DNA of 64,000 nt. Source: Rhizophagus clarus. Taxonomy: Eukaryota > Glomeromycota > Glomeromycetes > Glomerales > Glomeraceae. The translations under genes were made by a program, and so were the position numbers. Shown one piece after another: positions 24,654 to 36,734 of the stretch (positions are counted from its first letter, which is position 1; every line of letters begins with the position of its first letter). Location: the NCBI GenBank assembly GCA_015698045.1, contig BLAL01000281.1, forward strand, positions 248,001 through 312,000. Reading direction: 5' to 3'. The notes below the pieces were generated by a model. That model saw only the letters and a list, made by a program, of their open reading frames with translations. It did not search any database and was not told where the DNA came from.

Positions 24654-27600
24654 CAACATAGCGGACATTCTTATATCACCTTATTGATCATTGCCAATCA
24701 TATAATAAATTAGATGATATCAGACTTTAAAGCTTCGGCCAAAGCCACAGAAATTTGGCTGAAGCTTGAAACTTTTATGGGCTATAGATTAATAGTTTTA
24801 AAATTAATGACTGAAGTAACACAGTAAAATTTTAGGTAATACAAAGTTATGGTTAAAATTGTACTTGCAATTATACTTCTATAATTTATATAATAATTAA
24901 TAATTATTAAAATATCATATCTCAACCAATTTTGTGTAAATATTTATGAAATTACTATCAAAATGTTTGTCTTAATGAGACAAATTCAACAAGCTATAAA
25001 ACATTAAATTTTGATCACTGGATGATGTGATATCATTAAATTACTTTTATTTTTTAATTAATATAAATTCAGCCCATTTTCGGCCAGGTTTTAGTTAATT
25101 TTTGGATTTGAAAATATTAATTTTCGGCCTTTTGTATGAATTTTAACAATAAATAAATTAAATAGTAATTAAATTTATTATTAATTATTTTCAGAATTTT
25201 TTTATAAATAGTTTAAGATTTGTAAGAAGACTTTATTTTTGAAAAATAATCCATTTAAAATTAAATTAAAAATGGAAACAGAAAACCCATTAAATTCCCG
25301 TAATTTTTATTCTACTGATTGCAAAGGAAGAATAAGAACAATTGCTAGAAACACAGATATTCCAGCAACAAAAAAAGAAATTATTTCAGTTAGCATGAAA
25401 TTATGCCAAACTCATTATAACAAATTTATTATTAATGAAACTCATAATATTAAACATAATAAACCTTGCTCTCATCCAAAACATGATATATATACATCAC
25501 AATCAAAAAATGCAAATAAAAAAATCAAAAAAGCTTAATCTTGTAAAAGTTCCCAAAAGATTAATTGAAGTATTAGGATTAGATGAATTTGCAGAAATTT
25601 GTAGTATATGTAAAAAAAAAACTGATAAAGATCCTGAATACTTACAAACTGAAGAATATAAAGCACCAATTCCAAAAAAAACCCAAATTAATAATAATAT
25701 TTTGCAAGTTGGTAATTATTCCTATATATTAAGAAATGATGTTTTTTATAGTGGAGAAGAATTAAAGCAACTTGAATTGGATTTTCAAGAAATTTTAGAG
25801 CATATAACAATTCCAAATGAAGTTAGTTTAAGTGATAAAATAATAAAAATGTCCAATGTTCTTTATAATCATCAACATAAATTAAATCAAAAGCCTATTT
25901 ATAATTCAACAACTTTTAAAACAATGTTAGAAGCAGCTGATGAAGATTTAATTGGATTTTTTGATGAATTATATATTGGAACTAATCCTCATATTAAATC
26001 TGATAAAACAAATAAAAATAACAGAAAAAAATTAGTTTTTTTATATTATTTTTTGGCCAGTATTAATAATAAATATATTAATGGTATTAAAGCTGATATT
26101 GGATCATATTTGCAAACTTCTGGTACATCACCATCATCTATTGATACATTAGCAAATATAGGATTTTCAATAACAAGAAAAACAGTAAATTGCCAAAAAA
26201 ATCTTATTTCAAATGAACATCAGCAAACTGTTAATGAATATTGCTTGCAAAATATAGAAAAAATGTTTGTTTTAAATATTGATGATTATCATAATATTCA
26301 CCGTCGTAATATGCCATCATTATTAGAAACACATAATATATTTCATTTTGTTATAATTTTATTAAATTCTAATTCTAATATTACAACAATACCATATTGT
26401 TCAAATAATATTTTAATACATAATCCTAAAGGAATTGATTCTAAATTGATTATAAAAAATTTTGAAAACTTTTTCATGAAGCAAATAGGTAAAAGTTATT
26501 ATGAACAAAATGAATTATAAAAATAATTTTTAGTTGAAGATTCTTATGAAAATAGAGTTGAAAATCTTAATGTTCATGATTATGATGGCCGTATTCAAAA
26601 TCATCAAGAATTAAGATCATTAAATAATAGCAAATTAGTAGATTTTATTTTACATCCATTACATAGCACTAAAGATTATATAGAATGTTTAAATATATTA
26701 TTTAAAATATTTGAAAGATCAGAAAATAAACATAATTATTTAGATAATTATGTAATTCCAATAGTTGCTGATTGGCCAGAACAAATAAATATAAGAAGAG
26801 CTATAACATTAAGAATTAATAAAGAAGAAGCATCTGGTATTCCAAAACAAATATTAAGTTTAATTCCTATAATTGGTCCACTTCATATCTCTTTAAATAG
26901 CAGAGAAACATTATTTCAAACCTATTATTTTTTTTTTGAAAAATTATATCATAATTTATTTGAAGAAAAAAAAATATTATCTCAAAAACCAAAACAAACT
27001 GTAATTAATCTTATTTTAGATTTAACATTTAATGGTTGGAAAAAGATTAGAAATGTTATTATACATCATTTTGGAAATTCTAAAGATGCAAAATATAGAA
27101 TGATGATTGATTTATTAGATAATTTTATACTACTTACTTTAGATATATATGCAACACTTTTTAGAAGTGGATATTTTAAAGGATATTTGGAAAGTGTTGT
27201 AAGAATTTGGGTATTATTTCAAAGATTAAGACGACATAATTATAATAAAGCATTACTTATGTTTTTAAGTGATGTGTTTTATTGGAAATTAAATAATCAC
27301 CCAATAGCTAATACTTTAGAAAATTATTTACTAATTTTTAATGATTATTTTGTGAAAAATTTTCACAGTTCTATTAGAAGTCAAACTGCTGAATCAAATA
27401 CAGCATTACAAATTATTCAAAAAAGCCAAAGTTATTGATATTGAAAGAAATAGCAATCTTTTTTTTAAAGAAACTTTTGTCAATTCAAGAAATCCAGTTA
27501 TTTCTCAAGTTAAATTAAATTATTTAGAGAAAAAAGTTTCATTTTTATTATATAATTTAGGAAATACAAATCAAATTAATAATAACAAATATCCAAGTTT

Positions 27601-28464
27601 TGTACTTCCAACTTTTAAAATTAATGTTGATGTAAAAACACTTCCATTGGCTTGAAATACAAAAAGCAAACCTTCTGATGAAAAATTTTGTGATGCAGAA
27701 AATTGTTTACTGTCTGATAATGTAAATTTGTCTAATAATGTTATTTTAATTTGTGGACATGGGTTTCATAGAGAATGTTTAACTTCATATAATGGCAATT
27801 GTGTTCATTGTTTTAGTTATTTATCATTAGAAATTAAAAAAAATATTGATAGTTTAACAGAAAGATTAAACACACCGCTAAAAAATAATGAAAAACCTTT
27901 AGTTGAAGAAGATACAAATAATGATACAAATGATAATACTGATGAAAATATACAAGATATTATTGAAAATTTAAAACAAAATATTGATAATCAATTTGAA
28001 ATTTTATATCAAAAATAGACAAATTATAATAGCTTATAATTTATTTTTATTAATTTAAAAATAAATTATTAAAAAATTACTACTAGTAAACATTATAATA
28101 AAATTTAACATATAGTAAATTAAATTAATACTAAATTATTTGTAATATTTAAATATATATTTATGTGTAAAATTTTTCAATTAATTATCAACTAATAGCA
28201 TTAATTAAAATTTTAAAAGTTATTATTAGTATAAGTTATCTAATATTGATTCAATTCTAATAAAATTCAAATTACAGTAAACTCAAACTAATATTAAGTT
28301 GTTTGTAGTTTTTTTATACATTTTATTAAGGAAAATTTTTCAATTAAAGCTAGTTAATTGAATTTTAGCAATGTGATAAAATCAAATAAATGATCGGTAA
28401 GTGATCAGTAAATGATTGGCAAAATCATAATAAAATAGGGATGTCCGCTATGCTATGCTCTCCT
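24654..28464 (+). mobile_element. Unclassified autonomous-type DNA transposon, copy 2 (inverted)
   Basis: This is the same element as copy 1 in the opposite orientation. Coding pieces are at 25239-25538, 25435-26520, then a continuous but interrupted stretch 26532-27640, and 27660-28018. By eye the predicted residues agree with copy 1 at roughly 85-90 percent. It carries about four breaks. The RING-like end reads VILICGHGFHRECLTSYNGN with a following CVHC. The two copies diverge at many silent and replacement sites, so the insertions are not recent duplicates. Confidence 0.65.
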
Positions 28465-29265
28465 AGGTAATAGGGTGGACATACCTTATATCACATATCG
28501 ACCATTTGCCGATCATAATATATGTGATATCATGTTAAATTTGAAGCCTCATCCCAAACCACATATGTTTTAAAAATTATATTTAGTTGTTTTATTTAAT
28601 AATTTGAGTTATAAATAATTAAATGTAAAAGTATTGTGGCAAAATAAGATGTGATTCCAAAGTTAGCTTTAGGCCGAAATTTTCAATATTTGATATATAT
28701 GCTGATCATTACCTAATCAGACTTTGAAGCTTCGGGCCAAGCTACAGAACTTTGGGCCAAACTTGAAACTTTCAAAATATACTATTTAGGTATTCAAGAA
28801 TTAATGGTTAAAATAAACCTGAATGATTTTTGATAACCCAAAAGTTATCATCAAATAAAAACTTGCAATTATTAATATAAATAACATTATTATTTAATTT
28901 AGTATAAAATTTAAAATGCAATAACTTTGCCAATATTGATTTGATCATAATGCATTTACAACCATTCGAATCCTCTTATTGAGACCAATCTAATGGTGTA
29001 TAATTTATTAAAATCTGATTACTGTATCTCAAGATTATAAATTGTGAATTTTTGTATTATTCATTAATTATAAAAATTCACATGAATTAATGTAATTTCA
29101 GTTAATTTCGAATAATTTTACCTTCATAATAGTCAAATCAAAAATTATTTCAGTTTCTTATATTAACTAATTGGTATTTTTTTAATGTGGCAATATTGAA
29201 TAAACGATTAATAAATGATCGGCAAATGATCGGCAATAATGTGACAATACGAGAATGTCCGCCCT
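28465..29265. mobile_element. Second short non-autonomous relative
   Basis: It starts with GGTGGACATACC and ends near GAGAATGTCCGCC, with repeats of ATGATCGGCAA near the right end. It shares its interior with the 23971-24653 element. No open frame. Confidence 0.55.
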
Positions 29266-31142
29266 GTTCAGTTATATGGAGTCACGTGGAACGAGATGGA
29301 CGCGACATTTGACATTACGCGTGACGCCGTGACTACCCTATCCGGGACCCGTTTCGCACTCTAGTTAATTTTTTTTTGCGGTTTTTTCAGTTGATATAAG
29401 CTCTTACTTAGTTTAGGACAGACGCTGAATCAAAGTTCATGGGTGACGACTGGATGCCATTCATCTTAATAGAAGAGGTGTGTGGACGCTGCCCTGCTTG
29501 TAGGACAAGTACACACATAAACCCAGAAGATCTGGCAGTAGGGGAATTGAATGTAATCTCTTTTTTGTTATCCTAATAGGCTGAGCACGTAATCTTGTAA
29601 CATACCATTTATCAGGTAAAAGATTATGCATTATTTTACTCAGCTTAGAAAATGCCTTCTACAAGACTCTAATGCAGGGTAAGTAGCATCGGATCAAAGT
29701 TAATTGGTTCATTCATTAAAGACGAACACCGAAGCAATGAAATTATATATATTTAATTAGATGTTCCATCCTCAAAAAACTTAAGGTTGAATAAGAGTAT
29801 TAAAGCATTATCTGAACTGCTTCACCCTTCTTTAGCCCTTTAGTATCTAATACATTGATTTTCATTCCGAAGCTATCACAGCATCACCGGAGATTTTGAA
29901 ACGGCACTATCCTATCACGAACCGAACAAATTGTTCAGAGTAAATTTATGACCGATTCTAACTAGAAACTAACGAGGTACAGCTATACCGAAGTTTCTCG
30001 TGTCTGATTCAGTCCTTGGCGGTGAGAACTTCACTTGTTACCAAGGAGACGTCATGGTTTTATGTCTGATCCAGTCCTTGGCAGTAAGTGATTCCTTCAC
30101 TATAAATACCTTGGAGATGCCATAGTTTCTTGTCTGATCCGTTCCTTTGGCGTGACATATGGGCGGATTTGACTTGACCCAGTAACTCGGAGTATTAACT
30201 ATGGCAACTTAAATACTAAAATTAGGAATGTTTTTTCCTTAAATGGTATTTCACTTGCTAAAGTTAATCGAACGATAATTGAGACGACGGCAAAATCAGC
30301 CCATATGAAGTTATGAGTCGGAGGGTCACCATCCATCAGCCTATTAAAACCAAATCTCGTGTCAAAAAAAAAAAACCACCACTGACCATACAGAAAGCGG
30401 AATATACGATGATGTTTTCAAGGGAGTACGCAGTTCCTAGGTCACATAAACGAGTTCCTGCTCCATATTATTTCTCTAAAAATAATCCACAACTGACCAC
30501 GTGTATTTATAAACAACAAATTCATACATTCAGTATCTTCGTCTATCCACTCATATATGAACGTAAAGTATACTCTGTTGTCTCTGATTGAAGGATTTAA
30601 TGTTTAATGTATTGTACTCTTACAATTAACTGAAGTTTAATTTATCACTTTGTGGGATTTTGTTATCAGTCGTTACATATAATATCGTTACAATCGTTAC
30701 ATATAATATCATTACATATAATATTTCAACATATAGATCTGGAAGGAATTGTAAAATGACAACTATCAAATTTTTAAACAATAAAATCAGGCTATCTCTA
30801 GCATAAATTTTTAGTCAACATGATTTACACACGTCCTATAACACATTCAAGTTATATTACATTATTAATTTTTTTAATTATTTGTAAAAAAAACCATGAA
30901 CTATTTTATATTGACGTGTGAATATCGCTCACGTGGTTCTAATCAAACAAATTATTAATTTCTATAATTAGCCCGAAGTTAATTCCTTTCTTTTTTGGCA
31001 TTTGAACAATCAAGTGTGGTAATACATTTCACAAAAAATTTATCCACAACGGGATTACTGCATAAAATAGTTTCCCAGCGAAATCGTAACACTTTCTCTT
31101 GAGTTTCTTTTCTTTCTTTTATATATTAATTAGTATTTGGAG

Positions 31143-31173
<31 letters not shown>

Positions 31174-31197
31174 CATTTGCATCTTAATGTGAATAAG
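29266..31197. other. Intergenic region of mixed composition
   Basis: Noticeably less AT-rich than its surroundings between 29270 and 30600. It holds a short tandem repeat (29998-30160) and one 92-codon open frame at 30313-30591 that has no supporting features. From 30600 it becomes AT-rich 5' flank of the FERRY3-like gene. Confidence 0.4.
30002..30160. repeat. Three imperfect tandem units of 62-68 bp
   Basis: Units begin at 30002, 30064 and 30132 with TGTCTGATYCAGTCCTTGGC. Each complete unit also contains an inverted ACCAAGG or ACCTTGG segment. Purpose unknown. Confidence 0.65.
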
Positions 31198-34098
31198 ATG
31201 GATCCTACTAAAATTCTGAAAGATATTTCGGTTGATCTTAAATTTGTGATTCCGCCTAGTAACAAAAAGTGCATGTTAACAATTCATTTAAAAAAAGATA
31301 AATTATTATTGGACGTTGTTAGAGATTTTATGGATGATAATAAAATTCCTTGTTATTTAGAAAATTCATTACTTTCTGTTGTTGAACATCTCATACAAGA
31401 AAATTTACGCATAGACACTGAAAGGGATAATAAAAGTAAGATACTAAAACGGTTGATTAGACTCTTGTTTGAATTAAATTTGAAATATTTATTTTTACTA
31501 GTTAAAAGTGAATCAGAAGCAATCCATATTCGGAAAAACCTTGTATCAAAATATAAAAAACACACCGTTAGATACAATGATGCCCCTGCGGAGGTACCCA
31601 TCAAATTAAAATAATTTGTTTAAATCAAAAACAAAGACAATTAATTATTTTATTTTAACTACCTTAGGATATTTTTCCAAAAGCATATCATACTCTAGTT
31701 CATTCCCCCATTCCTTCAATCTTTGATACCCTTTTACAACTAGAACAAGGATATAAACAAGCAATTAAGGATATTGTTTCAGCTAGCGAGAGCGAATTGG
31801 AATGTATTCGGGACAGGTAATTTATATTCTCGTTTAATAAATAGCATTTTATATTTATCTTTATTAAAAATTTATCTTTTTTTCTTAGACACCATAGAGA
31901 AATAGAAACACAATCCAGTTGTAGTAACGGTACAACTAGTTTGGCCGAGAGACTTCTTGAGGTAATTAATTACATTTGATCTTAAATATTTTTTTTTTTA
32001 TTATTATTAATTATAGGCTTATTAGGATGTAGAATATCATCAAGCCGCTTTGGCAAGTGAACTTGAGGAAATTAAGCGAAAGCAAAAAAGTGAATATTGT
32101 GACCTTGTAGTTAAATTATATGAAGCACACCAACGATGGCTATCAGTACACCAATCAGCGCCGGATCTAAATTTGAGATTAGATGGCAAAGAGATAGTTT
32201 CTGAAGTAATTTCTTCTTTAAAAAAAAGTAAAAATGAATTATCTAGACAAGTGTTGAAATTTGATCAAGGATATGATGCACGAAGTCGTCATGGCAGCAT
32301 TAGTTCATTATCAGAGATTATGTTATCTCCTGTAATGACTGCACCACCTTCTCCCATGTTTTCGCCCGTTTCATCGTCATTTAGCGGTAATGGAGATGAT
32401 AACTACTTTAATGTGTGAAATTTCGGATTATAATTGTGGTATAGGGAAATTATCATTTTTTCGTTAAAGGAGCTTTTTCATGAGATTAACTTTTGTTTTT
32501 TGTTACATTTGTTTTATTTTATTTTGTTTATAACTTACACCTTTAGGATTTAAAGATGATCGATGACATTCAAGAAATGGGATTTAATCATGACCAAGCT
32601 AAAATTGCTTTAGAAATGACTAATGGGAATAAGGTAATATTTTCAGAAAAAAACAAATTAACCTATTCAATGACAATTATAAACGTATTTTGATTTTTTA
32701 ATATTAGGAACAAGCTGTTAATTTGCTATGCGAGCAATTGGATAAGATTGATGCGCAAATAGCGAATAATAATTTAGCTCTGCCTCCAAGACGATCAACT
32801 ATGCTATTTACTAGTTCTCCATCAAATGGCAAACAAAAATCAAAACCTCCACGTAGACCTAAATTAACAGTATTAACTAAATCAGAGAAGAAGAATTCTT
32901 GGTCTCCAATGTCATTTTTTAATCAGAAACAACAAATGGTACCTACGCCAAATACACCAGTTAAAAGATTTAGTTGGTTAAGTAGAAAAGTGATGGATGA
33001 TGTGAATGGGTGAGTAACAACAAAAATTTAGAATATTATAATCCAGAAATTATTTTCTAATTTTCATTTATTCCAGGCATATACCCAACTTGAATCTAGC
33101 TGATAACCCACAAATGATGGAGACTTTTACGATTTCACTTGGGAATCAAGTGAAATCAACTCATAATCTTAAACTTTCATTGTCAGATACAGACGATTTA
33201 CTTAAATCATCTGATGATGCTGCAAGAGACATGGCCTATAAAGCTCAAACCGCTGCAAATTTATATTCTCAAAAATTGACGGCTACCGTTTTATTGCTAA
33301 CACCAAGAGATTGGCCTAAATATAAATTAGGCAAAAGTGCTAACAAAGGTATTAATTAATTAATTTATTTATTTATAAACTTTTATAATTTTATTAATGT
33401 TTATTTTATTATTATAATGATAGCATTTTTTGCAAGATGTAAAGAGTCAACCGAATTTCATTTTAAAGATGTTGAATCACAACTAGAAGCTGTTGAAAAA
33501 GATTTTGGTAAATCTGAAATACAGGAGGGTCAGTATGTTTAATCAGCTTTATTTAATAACATACAATTAATTAAAGTATTTTGATTTCTTTTGTAGGTGA
33601 TTTTTTTATTACAAAGCACTCAAATTTGCCTCTAGTACATGTTGTATTTCATTTAGTAATTGAGTTTGAATGTAAGTAGTTCATAGGTTTTACAGTACAA
33701 AGGATCATAATTAAATTATTATCTAACTTAATCTTATTTATCTCTTTTAAGCCATTACAAGTTCAGAGCTTACACAAAGATCTCACGTAATAGATGGATT
33801 AAGAAATATATTAAGAACAATTGACAGATTTGATATCACTAGTATATCATTACCATTTTTATTGCTTCCATCCAATATTGATCCATTTACAGATGTTTTA
33901 TTGGATGAGAATATTCTTTATAAAAGAGGCGAATTGGTACTGAAATGTATCAAAGGGTTTATGATGCAAAATTCAAAAAATGATGGCGAAAAGGAAGAAG
34001 CAGCTAAAACTGTTTCTCTTCTTTTAAGTAAAAATGCCGCTGAAAAACAATTTCATAATTTTAGAAATTTATTAACTAGAATTTTTAAAACCAGCTAA
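31198..34098 (+). CDS. FERRY3 (C12orf4) homologue with inserted UBA domain
   Basis: Ten exons join in frame to 730 residues: 31198-31593, 31668-31816, 31889-31961, 32026-32412, 32547-32633, 32708-33009, 33077-33348, 33424-33528, 33597-33671, 33752-34098. Human C12orf4/FERRY3 (about 552 residues) is a subunit of the FERRY complex, a Rab5 effector tying mRNAs and ribosomes to early endosomes. Matches run in order: YHTLVHSP, ETFTISLGNQVKSTHNLKLS, ESTEFHF, GDFFITKHSNLPLVHVVFHL, HVIDGLRNILRTIDRFDITS, LVLKCIKGFMM, ending FRNLLTRIF. Between the N-terminal and central parts lies DIQEMGFNHDQAKIALEMTN...EQAVNLLCEQL (about residues 337-375). This fits a ubiquitin-binding UBA domain (the MGF loop) and is not in the human protein as I know it. 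The fourth donor (GTGTGA at 32413) is unusual but needed for frame. The start is the ATG at MDPTKILKD. Confidence 0.88.
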
Positions 34099-34501
34099 AA
34101 ATGTATTACTATAATAGTTGTAGTTTTAGTTTTAATCTTTTTTTTTAGATCTTTATAATTTAATAAATTTATTGATTTAATTATTTTATAATTCCGGCCA
34201 GAATTAGAACCTTTTATTAAAAAAATCTCGTATTGATAATATCACATGTTCCTATGCATGTATATTATTTAAAGCGAAACTTATGCTAATATTAAGAGAA
34301 CGAGAGTTTAAAATTGTAAATGATATATTTCAATTTGCTTGGTTAAATTATGTGGTGCAACATGGATGTTGGCGTTGTTTTTAAACAATTAAAACCAGAA
34401 ATTTGCTAATATTCTTTTTTAAGTAAATTCGTGATTTTCATTTGATGCAATACGATCAATTAAATATTTTGTGTATAATTTTTATTTAATAGGAGATTAA
34501 A

Positions 34502-34887
34502 ATGCGCGATGCACGCGTTTTCATTTCAATTCACAAATCAAGGTTAATTAAAAATTAAATAAAAATTGCCTTTAATTTGTTTGTCTTCTTTATCGAATAA
34601 ATATTCTTCGTACAGAACTTTTTTCTCCAGATTTTTGTTATTTTAAGGGACTACGACGATGTTTCAATGAAATGTTATTTATGTTTCCTGTTTCATTCAA
34701 ATATATACGCGCCTTTAGATATTCATGATATCATAATTCCTCCTAATTTTTATAAATTCAAAGAGAAACCTCCAAAAAAAAGTTCAGTAAGAAAAGTGGA
34801 ATTGAATTTAAAAATTACCTTTCTTTTTATCTATAGCGAAGAACTGCAAGGAGAACTTTATTTTTAGGGGGTCTATTTATTCTTTAA
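34502..34887 (+). CDS. Small hypothetical protein, 76 residues
   Basis: Three exons (34502-34542, 34648-34786, 34837-34887) keep frame across two GT-AG introns. The product starts MRDARVFISIHKSRDYDD, passes through IYAPLDIHDIIIPPNFYKF, and has a basic stretch (KPPKKSSRRTARR) followed by a short hydrophobic end LFLGGLFIL. A basic-then-hydrophobic C-terminus could be a tail anchor, but it is short. I do not recognise a family. Three small exons with consistent phases are the only support. Confidence 0.4.
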
Positions 34888-35105
34888 TAAATAAAAGACT
34901 TTTTAAACACAATTATTTTTACGACACATAATTTTAAGTTCATCCTCTTTGCATGACTTTTGCGTAAGTACACAATCATTTTCTAATTATTCGCTAAAAT
35001 AGGTAATTCTCATGTATGCTTTTTAATGTAAACGATAAATAAAAATTTTCATTTAAATAGTATTTTTGAATTAGAGAGATAATCAGCATCGTTAATATTA
35101 TAAAG

Positions 35106-35947
35106 ATGTTCCCTAATGATGTTATTTTACTTAAGCCAATTCCAAAATTTGATATTCTATACGTCGAGAGCGGTCTCTTTGACGATTTTACCTTCGATAA
35201 ATATCTAGGGAAATGTAAGAACTTACATACATGTATATGATAAATTATTATTTTTATAAATTATTAACATACTGTAAAATATCCATGTTTTATTAGATGT
35301 TGTTTTATTTTTTTACAATATAAATAATAATCCTGAAGTTTTCCCAAAGGAGGTGATTATTATTTTAAAGCAAATTCATTAGTTAGAATATGAACTTATC
35401 TAATTAGTCTTCATGATCAAATTAAGATTATTACGATATCTAAGAGTAGAAAAATATTCGAAGAATTAAACGTGGTACTGTTAGCAGTATCTAATGACAA
35501 TGTTTTCACGTAAGATTCATTATTTTTCTTTAATTTTTTTTTTCTTTTTTGTTTTTAATAGGCTTTCAATACTGTATTAATTTAAATTAGCCTTACTTCT
35601 TTAATACTGCACAATCATTTAATCCATTATGAACAAAATCCCGTTAATAATGTTAATATCGATTTTCCATTATTGGCTGATAAAAATAATGAGATTGCAA
35701 CATATTTTAACGTATGGAATTTTAAAAATCCACACCTTTATCAAAAAAAAGTAATAATTATAAATCCTCAAGGATTCGTAGAAAAAATTTTTGGTAAATT
35801 GAAAAAATGTCCATTTTTTTTTTTTTTTTTTCTGATTTAAGATTTATAAACGTACATGTTTATGTTTTAGATTCATCCATTAAGAAGAATATTGATAAAG
35901 TTATTAAATCAATTCGGGAATTTAAATTGGCTGATGAGAAAATATGA
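35106..35947 (+). pseudogene. Peroxiredoxin-like (AhpC/TSA fold) gene, lacking active Cys
   Basis: Exons read from sequence are 35106-35214, 35297-35352, about 35408-35509, 35591-35793 and 35871-35947. The order of motifs matches AhpC/TSA thioredoxin-fold proteins. GKYVVLFFYNINNNPEVFPKE stands where peroxiredoxins have a VCPTE motif, followed by ELNVVLLAVSND, IDFPLLADKNNEIATYFNV and KKVIIINPQGFVEKIF. The peroxidatic Cys is replaced by Phe in this alignment (VFPKE). Other joins keep frame, but exon 2 to exon 3 is off by one nucleotide with every canonical acceptor I tried. The gene is therefore either a recently broken pseudogene, or has an unusual intron, or the sequence has an error. Any product would lack standard peroxidase chemistry. 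Confidence 0.6.
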
Positions 35948-36734
35948 GACGAAACAGGATAGTCAAAATAGCGTAATTTACCACTTAATTTTCTTTTAAT
36001 TTTTCAGCTTATTAGTTTTGCTCAGTTTTTTAATACTTTATGAAAGATAGCGGATCTATGACGTGTAAACTTGTTACATTGCATGAGATACATGACGCGT
36101 TATGTTTATTCAATATCAATATCTTATTCTATGTCTCATTGTTTGATAATAAAAATTTATAATGAAAATTGGTTAATGAATGACGTAATAATTTTGTATG
36201 AATCGCAAATCTTTTGATATTCGAAGAAATTCTAAAATTCTTTTTTTTTCATTTTGTTCTCATGATTTTGTTTCTTTTTTCCTAAAAAAACATCGTAAAT
36301 AACGAAATATATCGAAAATAACTTATAATAATCACTTTGTTTTCGTTTTCTTTCGTAACGTTCAAATGTCTGTCACGTGATCAATTGTTTTTCTTCTATT
36401 GTCCCTAATGTATTAAAAGTTGCCTCACAACTAGAAAACTAGAAACCTTTTCCGATGTCGTACCGAACACGTGTTGTATCATAATTACGACATTAAATAC
36501 ATTACCAATCGAAGTCAAATTTGTATATATATGAACATTTCCGGAATTTTTCTCGTAATGAGATCGTATGATTATTTGTCAAGTTTTATAAACAAAATTT
36601 TTTGTTATTGATTCTCAAGCTTAATTGTTAAAAATGGTTTCGGTCACTCTCACCCACCATATACTCCGAGAAGTACTTTGCGCAGTACGTCAGTTGAAGC
36701 CGAAGAGGTGTTTGCGGAGTTTAGCAGTACTGTT
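35948..36734. other. Intergenic
   Basis: AT-rich flank with the motif CACGTG near 36375. In-frame sequence upstream of 36735 (36636-36734) is open and could extend the next gene, but it has no ATG in that frame. Confidence 0.4.

Noticed and set aside
30313-30591. 92-codon plus-strand open frame starting MSRRVTIHQ
   Set aside because: No domain, splice context or repeat support, and its start and end show no gene-like flanks. A real gene cannot be excluded, but I cannot support one.
36634-36734. ATG at 36634 as the start of the Uma2-like gene
   Set aside because: It is in a different frame from the coding exon, and no intron reconciles them.
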